Notes: generated by a model from the letters alone, not told the origin. Shown: positions 25,381 through 35,278, counted from the stretch's first letter. The stretch is DNA of 64,000 nt from Bacteroidota bacterium (GCA_024278975.1 JAJRSD010000028.1:1-64000); one strand, 5' to 3'. Numbers and translations are program-made.

Positions 25381-26328
25381 TCAATAAATAGGTGGTGTTT
25401 CTAAAATAATTTTCAGAGCCTTTTTCTTATCTTTAATAAGTTGTTCTTTTAGCTTTTCAACCCCCTCGAATTTTTTCTCATTCCTGATTTTGTCAATAAA
25501 AACAAGCGTTATTTCCTGTTTGTAAATATCATCCGAAAATTCAAAAATATTTACTTCAATACTCCGGTTATCTGCGTTATTATTAAAAGTTGGGCGACTA
25601 CCAATATTTAGCATCCCGGAATAATTTTCGTTATTCACAATAACTTTTACCACATAAACTCCGTAGCCGGGTATAATTTTGTGCTTATCAGAAGTTTCGA
25701 TATTTGCTGTTGGGAATCCTATTTTACGACCAACCTGGTTACCTGTAATTACCGTTCCCGAAAGCGAAAACTCATATCCAAAATAGGAGTTTGCCTTTTT
25801 TATATCGCCACTTTGCAGGGCTTCTCTTATTTTTGTTGAACTAACATTCTCCTCCTCCAACGAAAGTGCATCTAACTTTTCAACTTCAAAATTGAGTTTC
25901 TTGGCGCACTTTTTCAAATATTCAAAACCACCTTCACGGTTTCTCCCAAATTTATGATCGTAGCCAACAACCAAACAATGTGTGTCTATCTTTTCAACCA
26001 AAATATTTTTTACAAATTCAGTGTAAGTCAACTTCGAGAATGCTTTGTTAAATGGATAAACAATCAGGTGATCGATACCAAATTTTTCAAAAAGTGCAGT
26101 TTTCTCTTCGAGAGTTGTAAGCAAACGTAAATTGGTTTCGGTTGCAGATGTTACCAGCCGTGGATGAGGATAAAAAGTGAAGATAACAGATTCGCCATCA
26201 TATTTTTTTGCAATCTCTTTTAAGCGCGAAATAACCTTTTGATGCCCCAAATGAACACCATCGAAAGTACCAATGGTAACCACCGGATTAGTTGCGTTAA
26301 AACTTTTTAGATTAGTATGTATCTTCAC
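25381..26328 (-). CDS. ribF: Bifunctional riboflavin kinase/FAD synthetase RibF
   Basis: The 315-residue protein has the N-terminal FAD synthetase part (TIGTFDGVHLGHQKVI, FTFYPHPR, VGYDHKFGRNREG) and the C-terminal flavokinase part (RKIGFPTAN, GVYVVKV, LNIGSRPTFN). It makes FMN and then FAD, which SdhA among others needs. It converges on the EEP gene with a 6-bp gap. Confidence 0.95.
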   Translation of the reverse strand: MKIHTNLKSFNATNPVVTIGTFDGVHLGHQKVISRLKEIAKKYDGESVIFTFYPHPRLVTSATETNLRLLTTLEEKTALFEKFGIDHLIVYPFNKAFSKLTYTEFVKNILVEKIDTHCLVVGYDHKFGRNREGGFEYLKKCAKKLNFEVEKLDALSLEEENVSSTKIREALQSGDIKKANSYFGYEFSLSGTVITGNQVGRKIGFPTANIETSDKHKIIPGYGVYVVKVIVNNENYSGMLNIGSRPTFNNNADNRSIEVNIFEFSDDIYKQEITLVFIDKIRNEKKFEGVEKLKEQLIKDKKKALKIILETPPIY

Positions 26329-26491
26329 GTTTCTTGTTGAATATCGACGGACATAAAATATTATATCGAAATAAAATACAAAAAAAGTAAAATTCTATTG
26401 ATAATTGAGCTACTAAAAAATGTTATTTTCTGAAATAGAGTTTTTGATGTACTGGATTTTATTAATTTTACGCGCTTAAATTGAATATGGT

Positions 26492-27646
26492 ATGACATTT
26501 AATCGAATGATATTTATTCTGCTTGCCGTTATAATTGGCTTTAGCAGTTGTCAGAAAAATAACCAGTTTACAATTAGCGGTAAAATAACACATGCCGAGG
26601 GCGAACAAATTTACTTGCAAGAGTTGCTTGTTTCGTCGATAAAACCTGTTGGAGAGGTGAAGATTGATAAAAATGGAGATTTTAAATTTAAGGGAGAAAC
26701 CGGTATCCCAACTTATTATTTACTAAGGCTAAACGATAAGATTATTACACTTTTGGTAGATTCTATCGAGAATATTACGGTAGAAGCCGACGCTGCAAAT
26801 TTTTCGCGCGAGTACAACGTGCTGGGATCGCCCGGTTCTGTTTTAGTGAGAAACCTGATTGTAAAATTAAACTCAACCGAGTTTAAACTGGATTCTTTGG
26901 AAGCACTGGATAAATTATATCGGGGGAATGCAGATTATAGTAAATTAAGGGCACAGTGGGACGATGAGTACGACCGAATAATTAAGGATCAAACTGAGTT
27001 TTCCACAAATTTTGTTCTGGAGAATGCATTTTCGATGGCAAGTGTTTACGCGCTTTATCAGCAATACAGTAAAAATGGAAACTATGTAATTGGCGATTTG
27101 CAAACAATGCGAACTGCCGCTTCTGCATTAAATTCAATTTATCCTAACTCGGAGCATGTTAAAGCTCTTTATCAAAACACTTTGGATGAATTAAAAAACG
27201 AAAGGGATGCAAAAGTGAAGCGTTTTATTCAGGAGCAGGGGTCAAATAGTCCCGAGATTGTTTTACCAAATCAGGATGGGAAGGAGATTGCGCTTTCATC
27301 GTTACGCGGAAAAGTTGTGCTGTTACAATTTTGGGCTGCCGAAGACAGAGGCTCGCGAATTGTAAATCCGGTTTTGGTTGAAGCTTACAAAAAATATAAA
27401 CGAAAAGGATTCGAAATTTATCAGGTTAGTATCGGAACAAACCGGATTGAGTGGGTTGATGCAATCGACAAAGATAAATTGAGCTGGATTAATGTTGGCG
27501 ATATGAATGGAAGTATCCATGCTGTAAATGTTTATAATATCCAGCAAATACCATATAATTACCTATTAAACGAAGAGGGGATAATTGTTGCTAAAAATCT
27601 TAACGGACCTGCATTAGACAAGGCTTTGGCACGGGTTTTTAAGTAG
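26492..27646 (+). CDS. DUF4369/thioredoxin-like lipoprotein lacking the CxxC
   Basis: The 384-residue lipoprotein (lipobox GFSSC) has an N-terminal DUF4369-type beta domain (FTISGKITHAEGEQIYLQEL), a helical middle, and a C-terminal thioredoxin fold (GKVVLLQFWAAEDRGSR, QQIPYNYLLNEEG). Relatives of TlpA/ResA carry WCxxC right after this strand; here residues 281-287 read WAAEDRG, so both redox cysteines are gone. The cis-Pro segment survives. It is probably an outer-membrane or periplasmic binding protein rather than an oxidoreductase. A divergent 163-bp gap separates it from ribF. Confidence 0.8.
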   Translation: MTFNRMIFILLAVIIGFSSCQKNNQFTISGKITHAEGEQIYLQELLVSSIKPVGEVKIDKNGDFKFKGETGIPTYYLLRLNDKIITLLVDSIENITVEADAANFSREYNVLGSPGSVLVRNLIVKLNSTEFKLDSLEALDKLYRGNADYSKLRAQWDDEYDRIIKDQTEFSTNFVLENAFSMASVYALYQQYSKNGNYVIGDLQTMRTAASALNSIYPNSEHVKALYQNTLDELKNERDAKVKRFIQEQGSNSPEIVLPNQDGKEIALSSLRGKVVLLQFWAAEDRGSRIVNPVLVEAYKKYKRKGFEIYQVSIGTNRIEWVDAIDKDKLSWINVGDMNGSIHAVNVYNIQQIPYNYLLNEEGIIVAKNLNGPALDKALARVFK

Positions 27647-27676
27647 TCGAATATTTTTTTCTGTATAAACAATTAA

Positions 27677-27684
27677 TAATTTTG
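27677..27684 (+). promoter_or_regulatory. Possible -7 box for lpxH
   Basis: TAATTTTG fits TAnnTTTG, but it ends only 2 bases before the TTG start at 27687. The transcript would be leaderless or the start misplaced. Confidence 0.3.
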
Positions 27685-27686
27685 CA

Positions 27687-28436
27687 TTGATAAAAAAGAG
27701 GAAAACATATTTTGTTTCCGATGTTCATCTTGGAGCTCCGGGGTTAAAAAATAATCGCGAACGCGAAATTTTACTCACAAAATGGCTCGATGAAATTAAA
27801 GATGATGTTGCCGAATTGTACTTATTGGGAGATATTTTTGATTTCTGGTGGGAATATAAAAAGGTTGTTCCGCGTGGTTTTACAAGAATTTTAGGTCGGA
27901 TTGCAGATTTAGCTGATAGTGGAGTTGACGTTCATTTCTTTACCGGAAACCACGATTTATGGGCTTTCGATTATTTGTCAGAAGAGCTGGGTGTAACAGT
28001 TCATCATAGCGAGATTATAAAAGAAATTGATGGGAAAATGTTTTTTCTTGCTCATGGCGACGGTCTCGATCCCTACGATAAAGGATATATTTTTCTGAAA
28101 AAGATTTTTACAAATAAAACATTGCAATGGCTGTTCTCGAGGTTACATCCAAACTTCGCATTTGCCCTTGCACACAAATGGTCAAAATCGAGGCAGTATG
28201 CAAAAGTTAACATTGACGATGAATTTGATGAAAATAAAGAAGGGTTATTTAAATTCGCCGAAAATTTTTTAAAAAAGGAGCATGTAGATTATTTCATTTT
28301 CGGACACCGCCATGTAATGTTGAATACAGAAATTGGGGGAAATTCCAGATTTATTCTTTTAGGCGACTGGATTAAAAATTTCTCGTACGGTGTTTTTGAT
28401 GGAGAAAATTTTGAGTTGAAAAAATATAATATTTGA
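27687..28436 (+). CDS. lpxH: UDP-2,3-diacylglucosamine diphosphatase (LpxH-like)
   Basis: The 249-residue metallophosphoesterase has the full motif set DVHLGAPG, LLGDIFDFWW, FTGNHDLWAF, LAHGDGLDP and FGHRHVML. It cuts UDP-diacylglucosamine to lipid X and UMP in lipid A synthesis at the inner membrane. The only in-frame start near the conserved TYFVSDVHLG is TTG 27687. The next gene starts 25 bp downstream, a FabH-like synthase, so both may serve envelope lipids. Confidence 0.88.
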   Translation: MIKKRKTYFVSDVHLGAPGLKNNREREILLTKWLDEIKDDVAELYLLGDIFDFWWEYKKVVPRGFTRILGRIADLADSGVDVHFFTGNHDLWAFDYLSEELGVTVHHSEIIKEIDGKMFFLAHGDGLDPYDKGYIFLKKIFTNKTLQWLFSRLHPNFAFALAHKWSKSRQYAKVNIDDEFDENKEGLFKFAENFLKKEHVDYFIFGHRHVMLNTEIGGNSRFILLGDWIKNFSYGVFDGENFELKKYNI

Positions 28437-28461
28437 GTTGAAAGTTAAGAAGTATAGTTTT

Positions 28462-29541
28462 ATGAATAAAGAAATATACACCCGAATTATTGGGACTGGT
28501 AGTTACCTCACACCACAAATAATAAAAAATAGTCATTTTTTAAATCATGAGTTTTACGAGCTTTCAAAAAAGAAAATCGATAAACCCAACGAAGAGATAA
28601 TTCAGAAATTTAAGGAAATTACAAATATAGAAGAGCGACGATATGTTGCTGAAGATCAGGTAACTTCGGATATTGCAGCATTGGCGATTACCGATGCCTG
28701 CGAGTCGGCTGGTATCTCGCAAGATAGTCTTGATTTTATTATTGTAGGGCATAATTTCGGAGATGTTTACGAAGGAAATGTGCGGATTGATATTTTACCT
28801 GGAATTGCAAATAAGGTAAAAATGAAGCTGAAATTGAAAAATCCTTCATGTATTTGTCACGATGTTATTTCGGGTTGCCCAAGTTGGACACAAAGTATGA
28901 TTATTGCCGATGCATATATTAAAAGTGGTTTTATGAAACGTGGTGTTGTTGTAGGAGCCGATGTGCTTTCCCGTATTTCTGACCCACACGACCGCGACTC
29001 GATGATATACGCCGATGGTGCCGGAGCAACAATTGTTGAGGCGATTGAAAGTGACGAGCCAATTGGTATTTTATCACATTCAAGTCGCTCCGATTCTGTT
29101 CAGTATGCAAGCCTTTTAACTCTGGGTGAATCTAATAAACCTGACTTTGATGGTAACGAATTGTTCATTAAAATGGTTGGTCATAAACTTTATATTTATG
29201 CCATTAATACGGTGCCGGGAGTGGTAAAAGATAGTATCGAAAAAGCGGGTCTTGAATTAAGCGACATCAAAAAGATATTTATTCATCAGGCAAACGAAAA
29301 AATGGATGAAGCTATTTTGGGGAATATTTTTAAACTTTACGGAGAGAAAAATATTCCGGAAGGAATTATGCCAATGAGTATTAATAAATTGGGAAACTCA
29401 TCAGCCGCAACAGTTCCAACACTGCTCGATTTAGTTTTAAAAGGAAAAATGGAGGGGCACGAAGTAAATGAGGGAGATTATACCGTTTTAGTTTCGGTGG
29501 GTGCCGGAATGAATATTAATTCGATTATTTATAAGTGGTAA
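28462..29541 (+). CDS. 3-oxoacyl-ACP synthase III (FabH/KASIII)-family protein
   Basis: The 359-residue thiolase-fold protein has VISGCPSWTQSM with the candidate active-site Cys, FIHQANEKMDEAI with the His, and NKLGNSSAATVPTLLD with the Asn. It would condense an acyl-CoA or acyl-ACP with malonyl-ACP. The Cys context differs from the usual ACSGF of housekeeping FabH, so it may be a specialised paralogue. ATG 28462 is preferred to a TTG at 28438. A strong terminator follows. Confidence 0.82.
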   Translation: MNKEIYTRIIGTGSYLTPQIIKNSHFLNHEFYELSKKKIDKPNEEIIQKFKEITNIEERRYVAEDQVTSDIAALAITDACESAGISQDSLDFIIVGHNFGDVYEGNVRIDILPGIANKVKMKLKLKNPSCICHDVISGCPSWTQSMIIADAYIKSGFMKRGVVVGADVLSRISDPHDRDSMIYADGAGATIVEAIESDEPIGILSHSSRSDSVQYASLLTLGESNKPDFDGNELFIKMVGHKLYIYAINTVPGVVKDSIEKAGLELSDIKKIFIHQANEKMDEAILGNIFKLYGEKNIPEGIMPMSINKLGNSSAATVPTLLDLVLKGKMEGHEVNEGDYTVLVSVGAGMNINSIIYKW

Positions 29542-29596
29542 AAAATTATTCTCCCGAGTTAGAGAAAAATAAAATCAGTTTAAAAAATATACTTTA

Positions 29597-29633
29597 AACC
29601 GACACAATTTAATTAAATTGTGTCGGTTTTTTT
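29597..29633 (+). terminator. Rho-independent terminator after the FabH-like gene
   Basis: CCGACACAATTT (29599-29610) pairs perfectly with AAATTGTGTCGG (29615-29626) over an AATT loop, followed by seven T. It ends the transcript that starts at or before lpxH. Confidence 0.92.
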
Positions 29634-29653
29634 ATGCTTTAATACTATCGAAA

Positions 29654-31003
29654 ATGGAAGTTTTATATTTAGGTGCAGGAATTATTATTGGTGCGATTGG
29701 TGCATTTTTTTATTTCAGTTTAAAAAATCAGAAAAACATTTCGAATGTTGAACATGACTTTCGTGAAAAAGAAAAGGCTTTTGAAACTGCCCGGGTTGAC
29801 GCTGAAAAACAGAGTTTAATTTGGGAGGAGCGATTTAATTCGTTAAAAACCGATACGGATGAGTGGAGGTCAGAGTTGGAAAAATTCAGGTCGGAAAATA
29901 CTATTCTGGTTGGCAGACTCGAAAGAGCTAAAGTTGAATACCTCAATCTTCAGGAAAAATTAAATACTCAAAAAGCAGAGCTGGATGAAATTCAAAAGAA
30001 ATTTACAACTGAATTTGAAAATATTGCCAATAAAATATTAGAGAAAAACAGCGAGAAGTTTACCGCTGCTAATCAGAAAAATCTGGGCGAAGTATTAAAT
30101 CCACTAAAAGAAAAAATTAATCTTTTTGAAAAAAAGGTTGAAGACACCTATCAAAAAGGGTTACGCGACCAAACCGATTTACGCGCAGAACTAAAAAAGT
30201 TGCACGACCTGAATGCAAAAATTAGCGAAGAGGCAAACAACCTGACCCGGGCATTAAAAGGCGATGTAAAAAAACAGGGAAACTGGGGAGAAGTTGTATT
30301 GGAGCGAATTTTAGAACGGTCGGGATTGAACGAAGGCGAGCAAGGTTACCAAAAACAATTTAGCGATACTTCGGAGGAAGGGAAACGCATTCAACCAGAT
30401 ATTGTTATTAATTTACCCGATAATAAACACATTATTGTAGATTCAAAAGTTTCGCTAATTGCTTACGAACGTGCGGTAAATGCAGTAACCGAAGAGGAGC
30501 GTGTTTCGCATATTAAAGAGCATCTGTTAAGTTTAAAAACTCATATAAAAGGGCTGAGCGAAAAACATTATCAAACGGCAAGTAAATTAAATTCGCCCGA
30601 TTTTGTGTTGCTTTTTATTCCCATCGAAGCATCTTTTGGAGTTGCTATTCAAGAAGATCAGGATCTGTTTTCGTTTGCCTGGGATCAGAAAGTTGTATTG
30701 GTCAGCCCGTCAACTTTGCTGGCTACTTTACGAACAGTTTCTTCGGTTTGGCAACAAGAGAACCAAACTAAAAATGCCATCGAAATTGCCAGACAGGGCG
30801 GCGCACTTTACGATAAATTTGTGGGGTTTATTGCTGATATGGAAAACATTGGTAAAAATTTGGATACTACCCGAAAAACTTACGATCTGGCTTTAAATAA
30901 ACTGCACGTTGGAAGTGGCAATTTGGTTAAACGTGCCGATACAATTAAAAAGCTGGGTGCAAAAACTACCAAGGAACTTCCCGGGAAATTGCTGGAGGAA
31001 TAG
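29654..31003 (+). CDS. rmuC: DNA recombination protein RmuC
   Basis: The 449-residue protein has one N-terminal membrane helix (VLYLGAGIIIGAIGAFFYF), a long coiled coil to about residue 200, then the RmuC nuclease-like domain: KKQGNWGEVVLERILERSGL, QPDIVINLPDNKHIIVDSKV and VVLVSPSTLLATLRTV. RmuC limits inversions at short inverted repeats, fitting in a genome rich in palindromes. The start is ATG 29654; the longer frame from 29618 begins inside the terminator stem. Confidence 0.93.
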   Translation: MEVLYLGAGIIIGAIGAFFYFSLKNQKNISNVEHDFREKEKAFETARVDAEKQSLIWEERFNSLKTDTDEWRSELEKFRSENTILVGRLERAKVEYLNLQEKLNTQKAELDEIQKKFTTEFENIANKILEKNSEKFTAANQKNLGEVLNPLKEKINLFEKKVEDTYQKGLRDQTDLRAELKKLHDLNAKISEEANNLTRALKGDVKKQGNWGEVVLERILERSGLNEGEQGYQKQFSDTSEEGKRIQPDIVINLPDNKHIIVDSKVSLIAYERAVNAVTEEERVSHIKEHLLSLKTHIKGLSEKHYQTASKLNSPDFVLLFIPIEASFGVAIQEDQDLFSFAWDQKVVLVSPSTLLATLRTVSSVWQQENQTKNAIEIARQGGALYDKFVGFIADMENIGKNLDTTRKTYDLALNKLHVGSGNLVKRADTIKKLGAKTTKELPGKLLEE

Positions 31004-31037
31004 TATCTAAATGGTCTTTTCAATAGAATAGAAATTT

Positions 31038-31118
31038 AGTCATCTGATGAATATGTAACCAACTGATTGCCAGATTCGAACTTCATGTGTTTTTTGCTAA
31101 ATCATTCATCTGATGACT
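31038..31118. repeat. Inverted repeat between convergent rmuC and the plug-protein gene
   Basis: AGTCATCTGATGAAT at 31038-31052 and ATTCATCTGATGACT at 31104-31118 are inverted with one mismatch. It lies in the 124-bp convergent gap and could end both transcripts. Confidence 0.6.
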
Positions 31119-31127
31119 TTTCAGACA

Positions 31128-33530
31128 TTAGGGAATGGAAACCGTTAACAAACTTGTACCGCAGCAAATTTTACCATTTTTACTAACTCCTTCAACAATA
31201 ATTTTATAACGGGCTAAATTATCGGCTGTGTAGAATTCTAGTTTTGCTTTCCCGTTTTCCAAGTTAACCTGTGGATTCCAAAAAAGTGTCGGACGGTAAT
31301 CGGGTTTCGGGTTATTGATATTTTCGTAAGTATATTTTGGTGAATAAAATTCTCTCGCTTGCTGAAATCCTCTGACTCTTGGAGTAATTCGACCGTGAAT
31401 AATTCGTTCGAAGTTATTTTCCCATTCACCTTTCCCCATTTTGGTTAAAATGGCAATTACCCCATTGCCACCTCGCGAGCCATAAACAGCAGATGAATAG
31501 CCAGATTTCAAAATCTCAATTTTATCAATATCTCCAATGGGAACTTCATTTATCCGGTCCCACTCAACTTCCAATCCATCAATTAACAGTAGTGGATTAT
31601 TTGGCGAATTCCGGATACTAATCTGGTCTCCGGTAACTAAAACTCCCGGAACGCGGCTGTCTAAATAACTTATAACATCGGTGTGGTGGCTATCATCATC
31701 AGTAATATTCAATATAACATCGGCCTCTCCATACAACCGAAAATGTCCGTCACCAATATCCATTCTTTCTGCTCCCACCTCAATTTCATCGAGCAAAATA
31801 GTTCCTGTTTCAACTTTATATTTTTGTTCGGCCAAAAAACGATAATAATTGTCGCGATAGAATTTCATTGGGATATCAACTTTGGGGCAAATATTTTTAA
31901 TGGCTGAAGTATTAACCAGCGAATTATAAATATTTTGAGGATTTAGGACTGGTGTTGTTCTACGAAATCCCCTTCGGGTTTTTGAGTTTATCATTATTAA
32001 AGCCGAGTCTTTTAGATACAAACGGTCGAACTTAAAATTACCTCGTAAATCGGTAGTTGTTTCTTCAAATAAAAAATTTCTCGAAAAGGGACCTAAAATA
32101 ATCTTGCCACCATCAACCGGTTTTTCGCTCCAAAGGCTTTTTAAATTGCCTTTTAAAGTTAAACCAACATCAGACCAGCCCGGTAATTTTAACCGTACTT
32201 TATCCTCTAAATCACTCCAGTAATAGTTTCTCCAGCCATTAATCATCATCACCAAATCAAGTTTTTCTTCCGACGAAATACTGTTTTCATCCTGAAAATA
32301 TGACACCGGAGATTCTATGGAGCCTTTTAAATCGGAATCGAGCAAAAGAAAACTTTCCATGTTTTGGGTTATTCCTTTCGAGCTAAAGTAATCTTCATGA
32401 ACAATTGCAACCGATAGGCTTGAAACAATTGTATCATTATCAGGCAAAAGCGACGAAATATCAATTTTTACTTTTTCTCTCTTTTTATAATCCTCTTTAT
32501 CAGAATTTATTAGAATGACAGATTCTTTTTGTCCCTGCACAAAAACCAAACGTTCTGCCACTATATTATTCTTATTATCGAGTAGGGTAATCATCGAAAT
32601 TCCCAACGGGAATAAACCTTTGTACAATCTTTGGGCGTGTTGAAACTCGCTCATTGTAATTTGCGAACTAAATAATTCTATTCCCTTGTGCGAGGCTCTT
32701 AAAATGTAGTTTTGTGTAGTGTTTGTTTTCAGATTTCGGGTTAAAGTAAACTGAAGATATTTGCCGTCGGGTTTGTAGTTTAGGCAAATTCCATCGGCAA
32801 CTGCTGGTTTAAAACTATAAGTAAAATCGGGGTGTTCATTAATCAGGGCAAAGTAACTTTTATTCTCCTGAGGCATCATAATAAATTTACCCATTCCTTT
32901 ATATTTCGAGCTGAAAGAGACCACTTCGTTACCTGCTTCGTCAACAATTTTACCGGAAACCCGAATGCCTTCTCCTTTACTGTTTACTGCTTTAAAAGCA
33001 ATGTGGTTTATGGCATTCAATACAAAACTCCCGCTTTCGGGCAGGAAAGCAACATCAATAATATTGTCGGTATTGGTAGTTAAATTATCCTGAATTTCAA
33101 GTGAATTTTTTGCAGCAGCTATTTTAATATTTTTATAGAAAAAACTTTCGTCGCCAAAATTTTCGAGGTACTTTGTGTAGGCACGAATTTTATAATTTCC
33201 ATCGGCAATTTTATTATTTAATTTGAAATCGCCGTTTGCTGTTCCGTTAACAGATAGTAGTAGCCTGTTTAAAATAATTTCTCCCGAATCTGAAATTAAT
33301 TGTACGTAAATATTTTTATACCCTTGAATAAGTTTATTATTTAAACCGCTGACCAAGTACGATTTAAACCAAATATTATCGCCCGGCGAATACAATTCTC
33401 TATCGATGTGGAGATAAACTTTTTCGTATAAAATTGAATTTGATGAAATAATTGAGTCTTTTTCTGAGCCAAAACAAACGCTAACAACAGCGATTTGGAA
33501 GATTAAAATATAGAAAATAACCTTACTCAT
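31128..33530 (-). CDS. MG2-like / TonB plug-domain protein without a beta-barrel
   Basis: The 800-residue secreted protein starts with a signal peptide. An MG2-like region follows (YEKVYLHIDRELYSPGDNIW, GDFKLNNKIADGNYKIRAY), then a carboxypeptidase-regulatory-like repeat (LKGNLKSLWSEKPVDGGKI). From about residue 600 there is a TonB-receptor plug (VISYLDSRVPGVLVTGD, SIRNSPNNPLLLIDGLEV, IEILKSGYSSAVYGSRGGNG). Only some 100 residues follow, too few for a 22-strand barrel. Such proteins recur in Bacteroidota; their role is unsettled. No SusD partner adjoins. Confidence 0.75.
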   Translation of the reverse strand: MSKVIFYILIFQIAVVSVCFGSEKDSIISSNSILYEKVYLHIDRELYSPGDNIWFKSYLVSGLNNKLIQGYKNIYVQLISDSGEIILNRLLLSVNGTANGDFKLNNKIADGNYKIRAYTKYLENFGDESFFYKNIKIAAAKNSLEIQDNLTTNTDNIIDVAFLPESGSFVLNAINHIAFKAVNSKGEGIRVSGKIVDEAGNEVVSFSSKYKGMGKFIMMPQENKSYFALINEHPDFTYSFKPAVADGICLNYKPDGKYLQFTLTRNLKTNTTQNYILRASHKGIELFSSQITMSEFQHAQRLYKGLFPLGISMITLLDNKNNIVAERLVFVQGQKESVILINSDKEDYKKREKVKIDISSLLPDNDTIVSSLSVAIVHEDYFSSKGITQNMESFLLLDSDLKGSIESPVSYFQDENSISSEEKLDLVMMINGWRNYYWSDLEDKVRLKLPGWSDVGLTLKGNLKSLWSEKPVDGGKIILGPFSRNFLFEETTTDLRGNFKFDRLYLKDSALIMINSKTRRGFRRTTPVLNPQNIYNSLVNTSAIKNICPKVDIPMKFYRDNYYRFLAEQKYKVETGTILLDEIEVGAERMDIGDGHFRLYGEADVILNITDDDSHHTDVISYLDSRVPGVLVTGDQISIRNSPNNPLLLIDGLEVEWDRINEVPIGDIDKIEILKSGYSSAVYGSRGGNGVIAILTKMGKGEWENNFERIIHGRITPRVRGFQQAREFYSPKYTYENINNPKPDYRPTLFWNPQVNLENGKAKLEFYTADNLARYKIIVEGVSKNGKICCGTSLLTVSIP

Positions 33531-33645
33531 AATTGGTTGTGAAAAATAATTTGAACTAAAATAGTTTATTTTTTGATACGTTGATGTAAAAACTGATATT
33601 TCAATTTGTATTATAATTAAATTATGTTCATTGCTCAGTAATTGT

Positions 33646-33653
33646 TAAATTTG
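33646..33653 (+). promoter_or_regulatory. Possible -7 box for the putative glycosidase gene
   Basis: TAAATTTG fits TAnnTTTG and ends 23 bases before the ATG at 33677. No good -33 element is visible. Confidence 0.35.
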
Positions 33654-33676
33654 GGAATAATCTAAAGCTAATCATA

Positions 33677-35278
33677 ATGAGTCGAATTTATCTTTTAATC
33701 CTAATTTTTCCTTTTATCTATTCTTGTTCAACACAACCAGAATTCAATATTAAAACAATTAACCGGGCTACTGAAAACGGAATTCAAGCCAACGAAGGTT
33801 ATGTTCGTAGTCTAAAATTTACGGAAGCCTGGCTTACCAAAACCGACAGTGCAAGCGGGCTTATTCCAACCAATCTCAATAAAAAATCGGATTTGTGGGA
33901 ACCTGAAAATTCGGCTGCCGATAACTATCCGTTTATGGTTTTAACGGCGTATTTACTCGACAAAGATTTGTACAACGGCAAAATGTTGGACATGCTAAAA
34001 ACCGAGGAAAAATTGACTTCGCGTGTAAATTCGCTACCCGATACATATTCGTTTTCGAAGCAAGATTTTTTACGTGATGAGGTTGAAATGGGAAAAATTA
34101 TTTTTTGCACTTCGGAGTATATAAAAGATGGACTGATTCCGTTGAATGAATATATTGGCAAATCGCCGTGGCAAGACCGAATGATGGAGATGTTGGACGA
34201 CCTTTCCGAACATTTTGTTTACCTCGGACAGATGGACGAATTTGAATACTACCACGCCCCTACTGAGGAAGTTAATGGAGAAATGCTGCAAACTTTGTCT
34301 CGTGTTTACTGGATGACCGGCGAACAAAAATACCTGGATTGGGCAATTAAAATTGGTGATTATTATATGCTTGGCGAACGAGATCTTTCTGAAATTGAGT
34401 ATTTACGAATTAGGGATCACGGTTGCGAAATTATTGGCGGACTAAGCGAATTGTATGTAACACTTCATTTTGCAAATCCAGAAAAAAAGAGACAGTATCA
34501 GCCGGCTTTGTACAAACTTTTAGACAGGGTTTTAAAAATAGGACGTAATGAAGATGGAATTTTTTACAATGCAATTAACCTAAAAACCGGCGAAGTTGCA
34601 GATTCCGGGATTGTTGATAATTGGGGTTATGTTTTCGATGCTTATTATTCAGTTTGGCTGGTAGATAAAAAAGAGGAGTATCGGGATGCCGTATTAAATG
34701 GATTTATAAAACTGAATGAAAATTACCGTAATTATGCGTGGGAAGGTACAAGCTGCGACGGATACGCAGATGCGTTGGAAAGTGGAATTAATTTGTTTAA
34801 CCGCGAACCTGTGCCGGAATTGAAACGTTGGATTGATAGCGAAATACAAATTATGTTTGCCATGCAACAAGACGATGGAATTATTGAAGGCTGGCATGGC
34901 GATGGAAATTTTGCACGTACTGCAATTATGTACAGTCTGTGGAAAACCCAGGGAGCGCATATTTATCCATGGCGAAACGATGTAATTATTGGCGCAGAAA
35001 AAAACGGCGATGAAACATATTTCGTAATTACTTCTGAAAATGATTGGAACGGAAAATTAGTTTTCGATACACAACGCCATAAAACTATTTTAAACCTTCC
35101 GATTGATTATCCTAGAATTAATCAGTTTCCGGAGTGGTTTACTGCAAAAACAGGAGCATATTATTCTATTGTTTCATCTCAAAAAGATATTTCCGGAGAA
35201 TATACCGGCAACGATTTGTTGGATGGAATTGCGATAAAACTAAAAGGTGACGAGAAATTGATTATTGTTGTTAAGTAA
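33677..35278 (+). CDS. Lipoprotein, possible (alpha/alpha)6 glycosidase-like
   Basis: The 533-residue protein has a lipobox (FPFIYSC, Cys17). The body is helical with repeated aromatic and acidic helix ends: LWEPENSAADNYPFMV, YHAPTEEVNGEMLQTLSRVY, IRDHGCEIIGGLSELYV, VDNWGYVFDAYYSVW and YAWEGTSCDGYADALE. This pattern resembles six-hairpin glycoside hydrolases or lyases (GH88/GH105/GH127-like), with a short beta C-terminus. I cannot assign a family or name the catalytic residues. Confidence 0.5.
   Translation: MSRIYLLILIFPFIYSCSTQPEFNIKTINRATENGIQANEGYVRSLKFTEAWLTKTDSASGLIPTNLNKKSDLWEPENSAADNYPFMVLTAYLLDKDLYNGKMLDMLKTEEKLTSRVNSLPDTYSFSKQDFLRDEVEMGKIIFCTSEYIKDGLIPLNEYIGKSPWQDRMMEMLDDLSEHFVYLGQMDEFEYYHAPTEEVNGEMLQTLSRVYWMTGEQKYLDWAIKIGDYYMLGERDLSEIEYLRIRDHGCEIIGGLSELYVTLHFANPEKKRQYQPALYKLLDRVLKIGRNEDGIFYNAINLKTGEVADSGIVDNWGYVFDAYYSVWLVDKKEEYRDAVLNGFIKLNENYRNYAWEGTSCDGYADALESGINLFNREPVPELKRWIDSEIQIMFAMQQDDGIIEGWHGDGNFARTAIMYSLWKTQGAHIYPWRNDVIIGAEKNGDETYFVITSENDWNGKLVFDTQRHKTILNLPIDYPRINQFPEWFTAKTGAYYSIVSSQKDISGEYTGNDLLDGIAIKLKGDEKLIIVVK

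Noticed and set aside
29618-29653. Upstream start for rmuC
   Set aside because: The added residues are the translation of the terminator stem and its T run.
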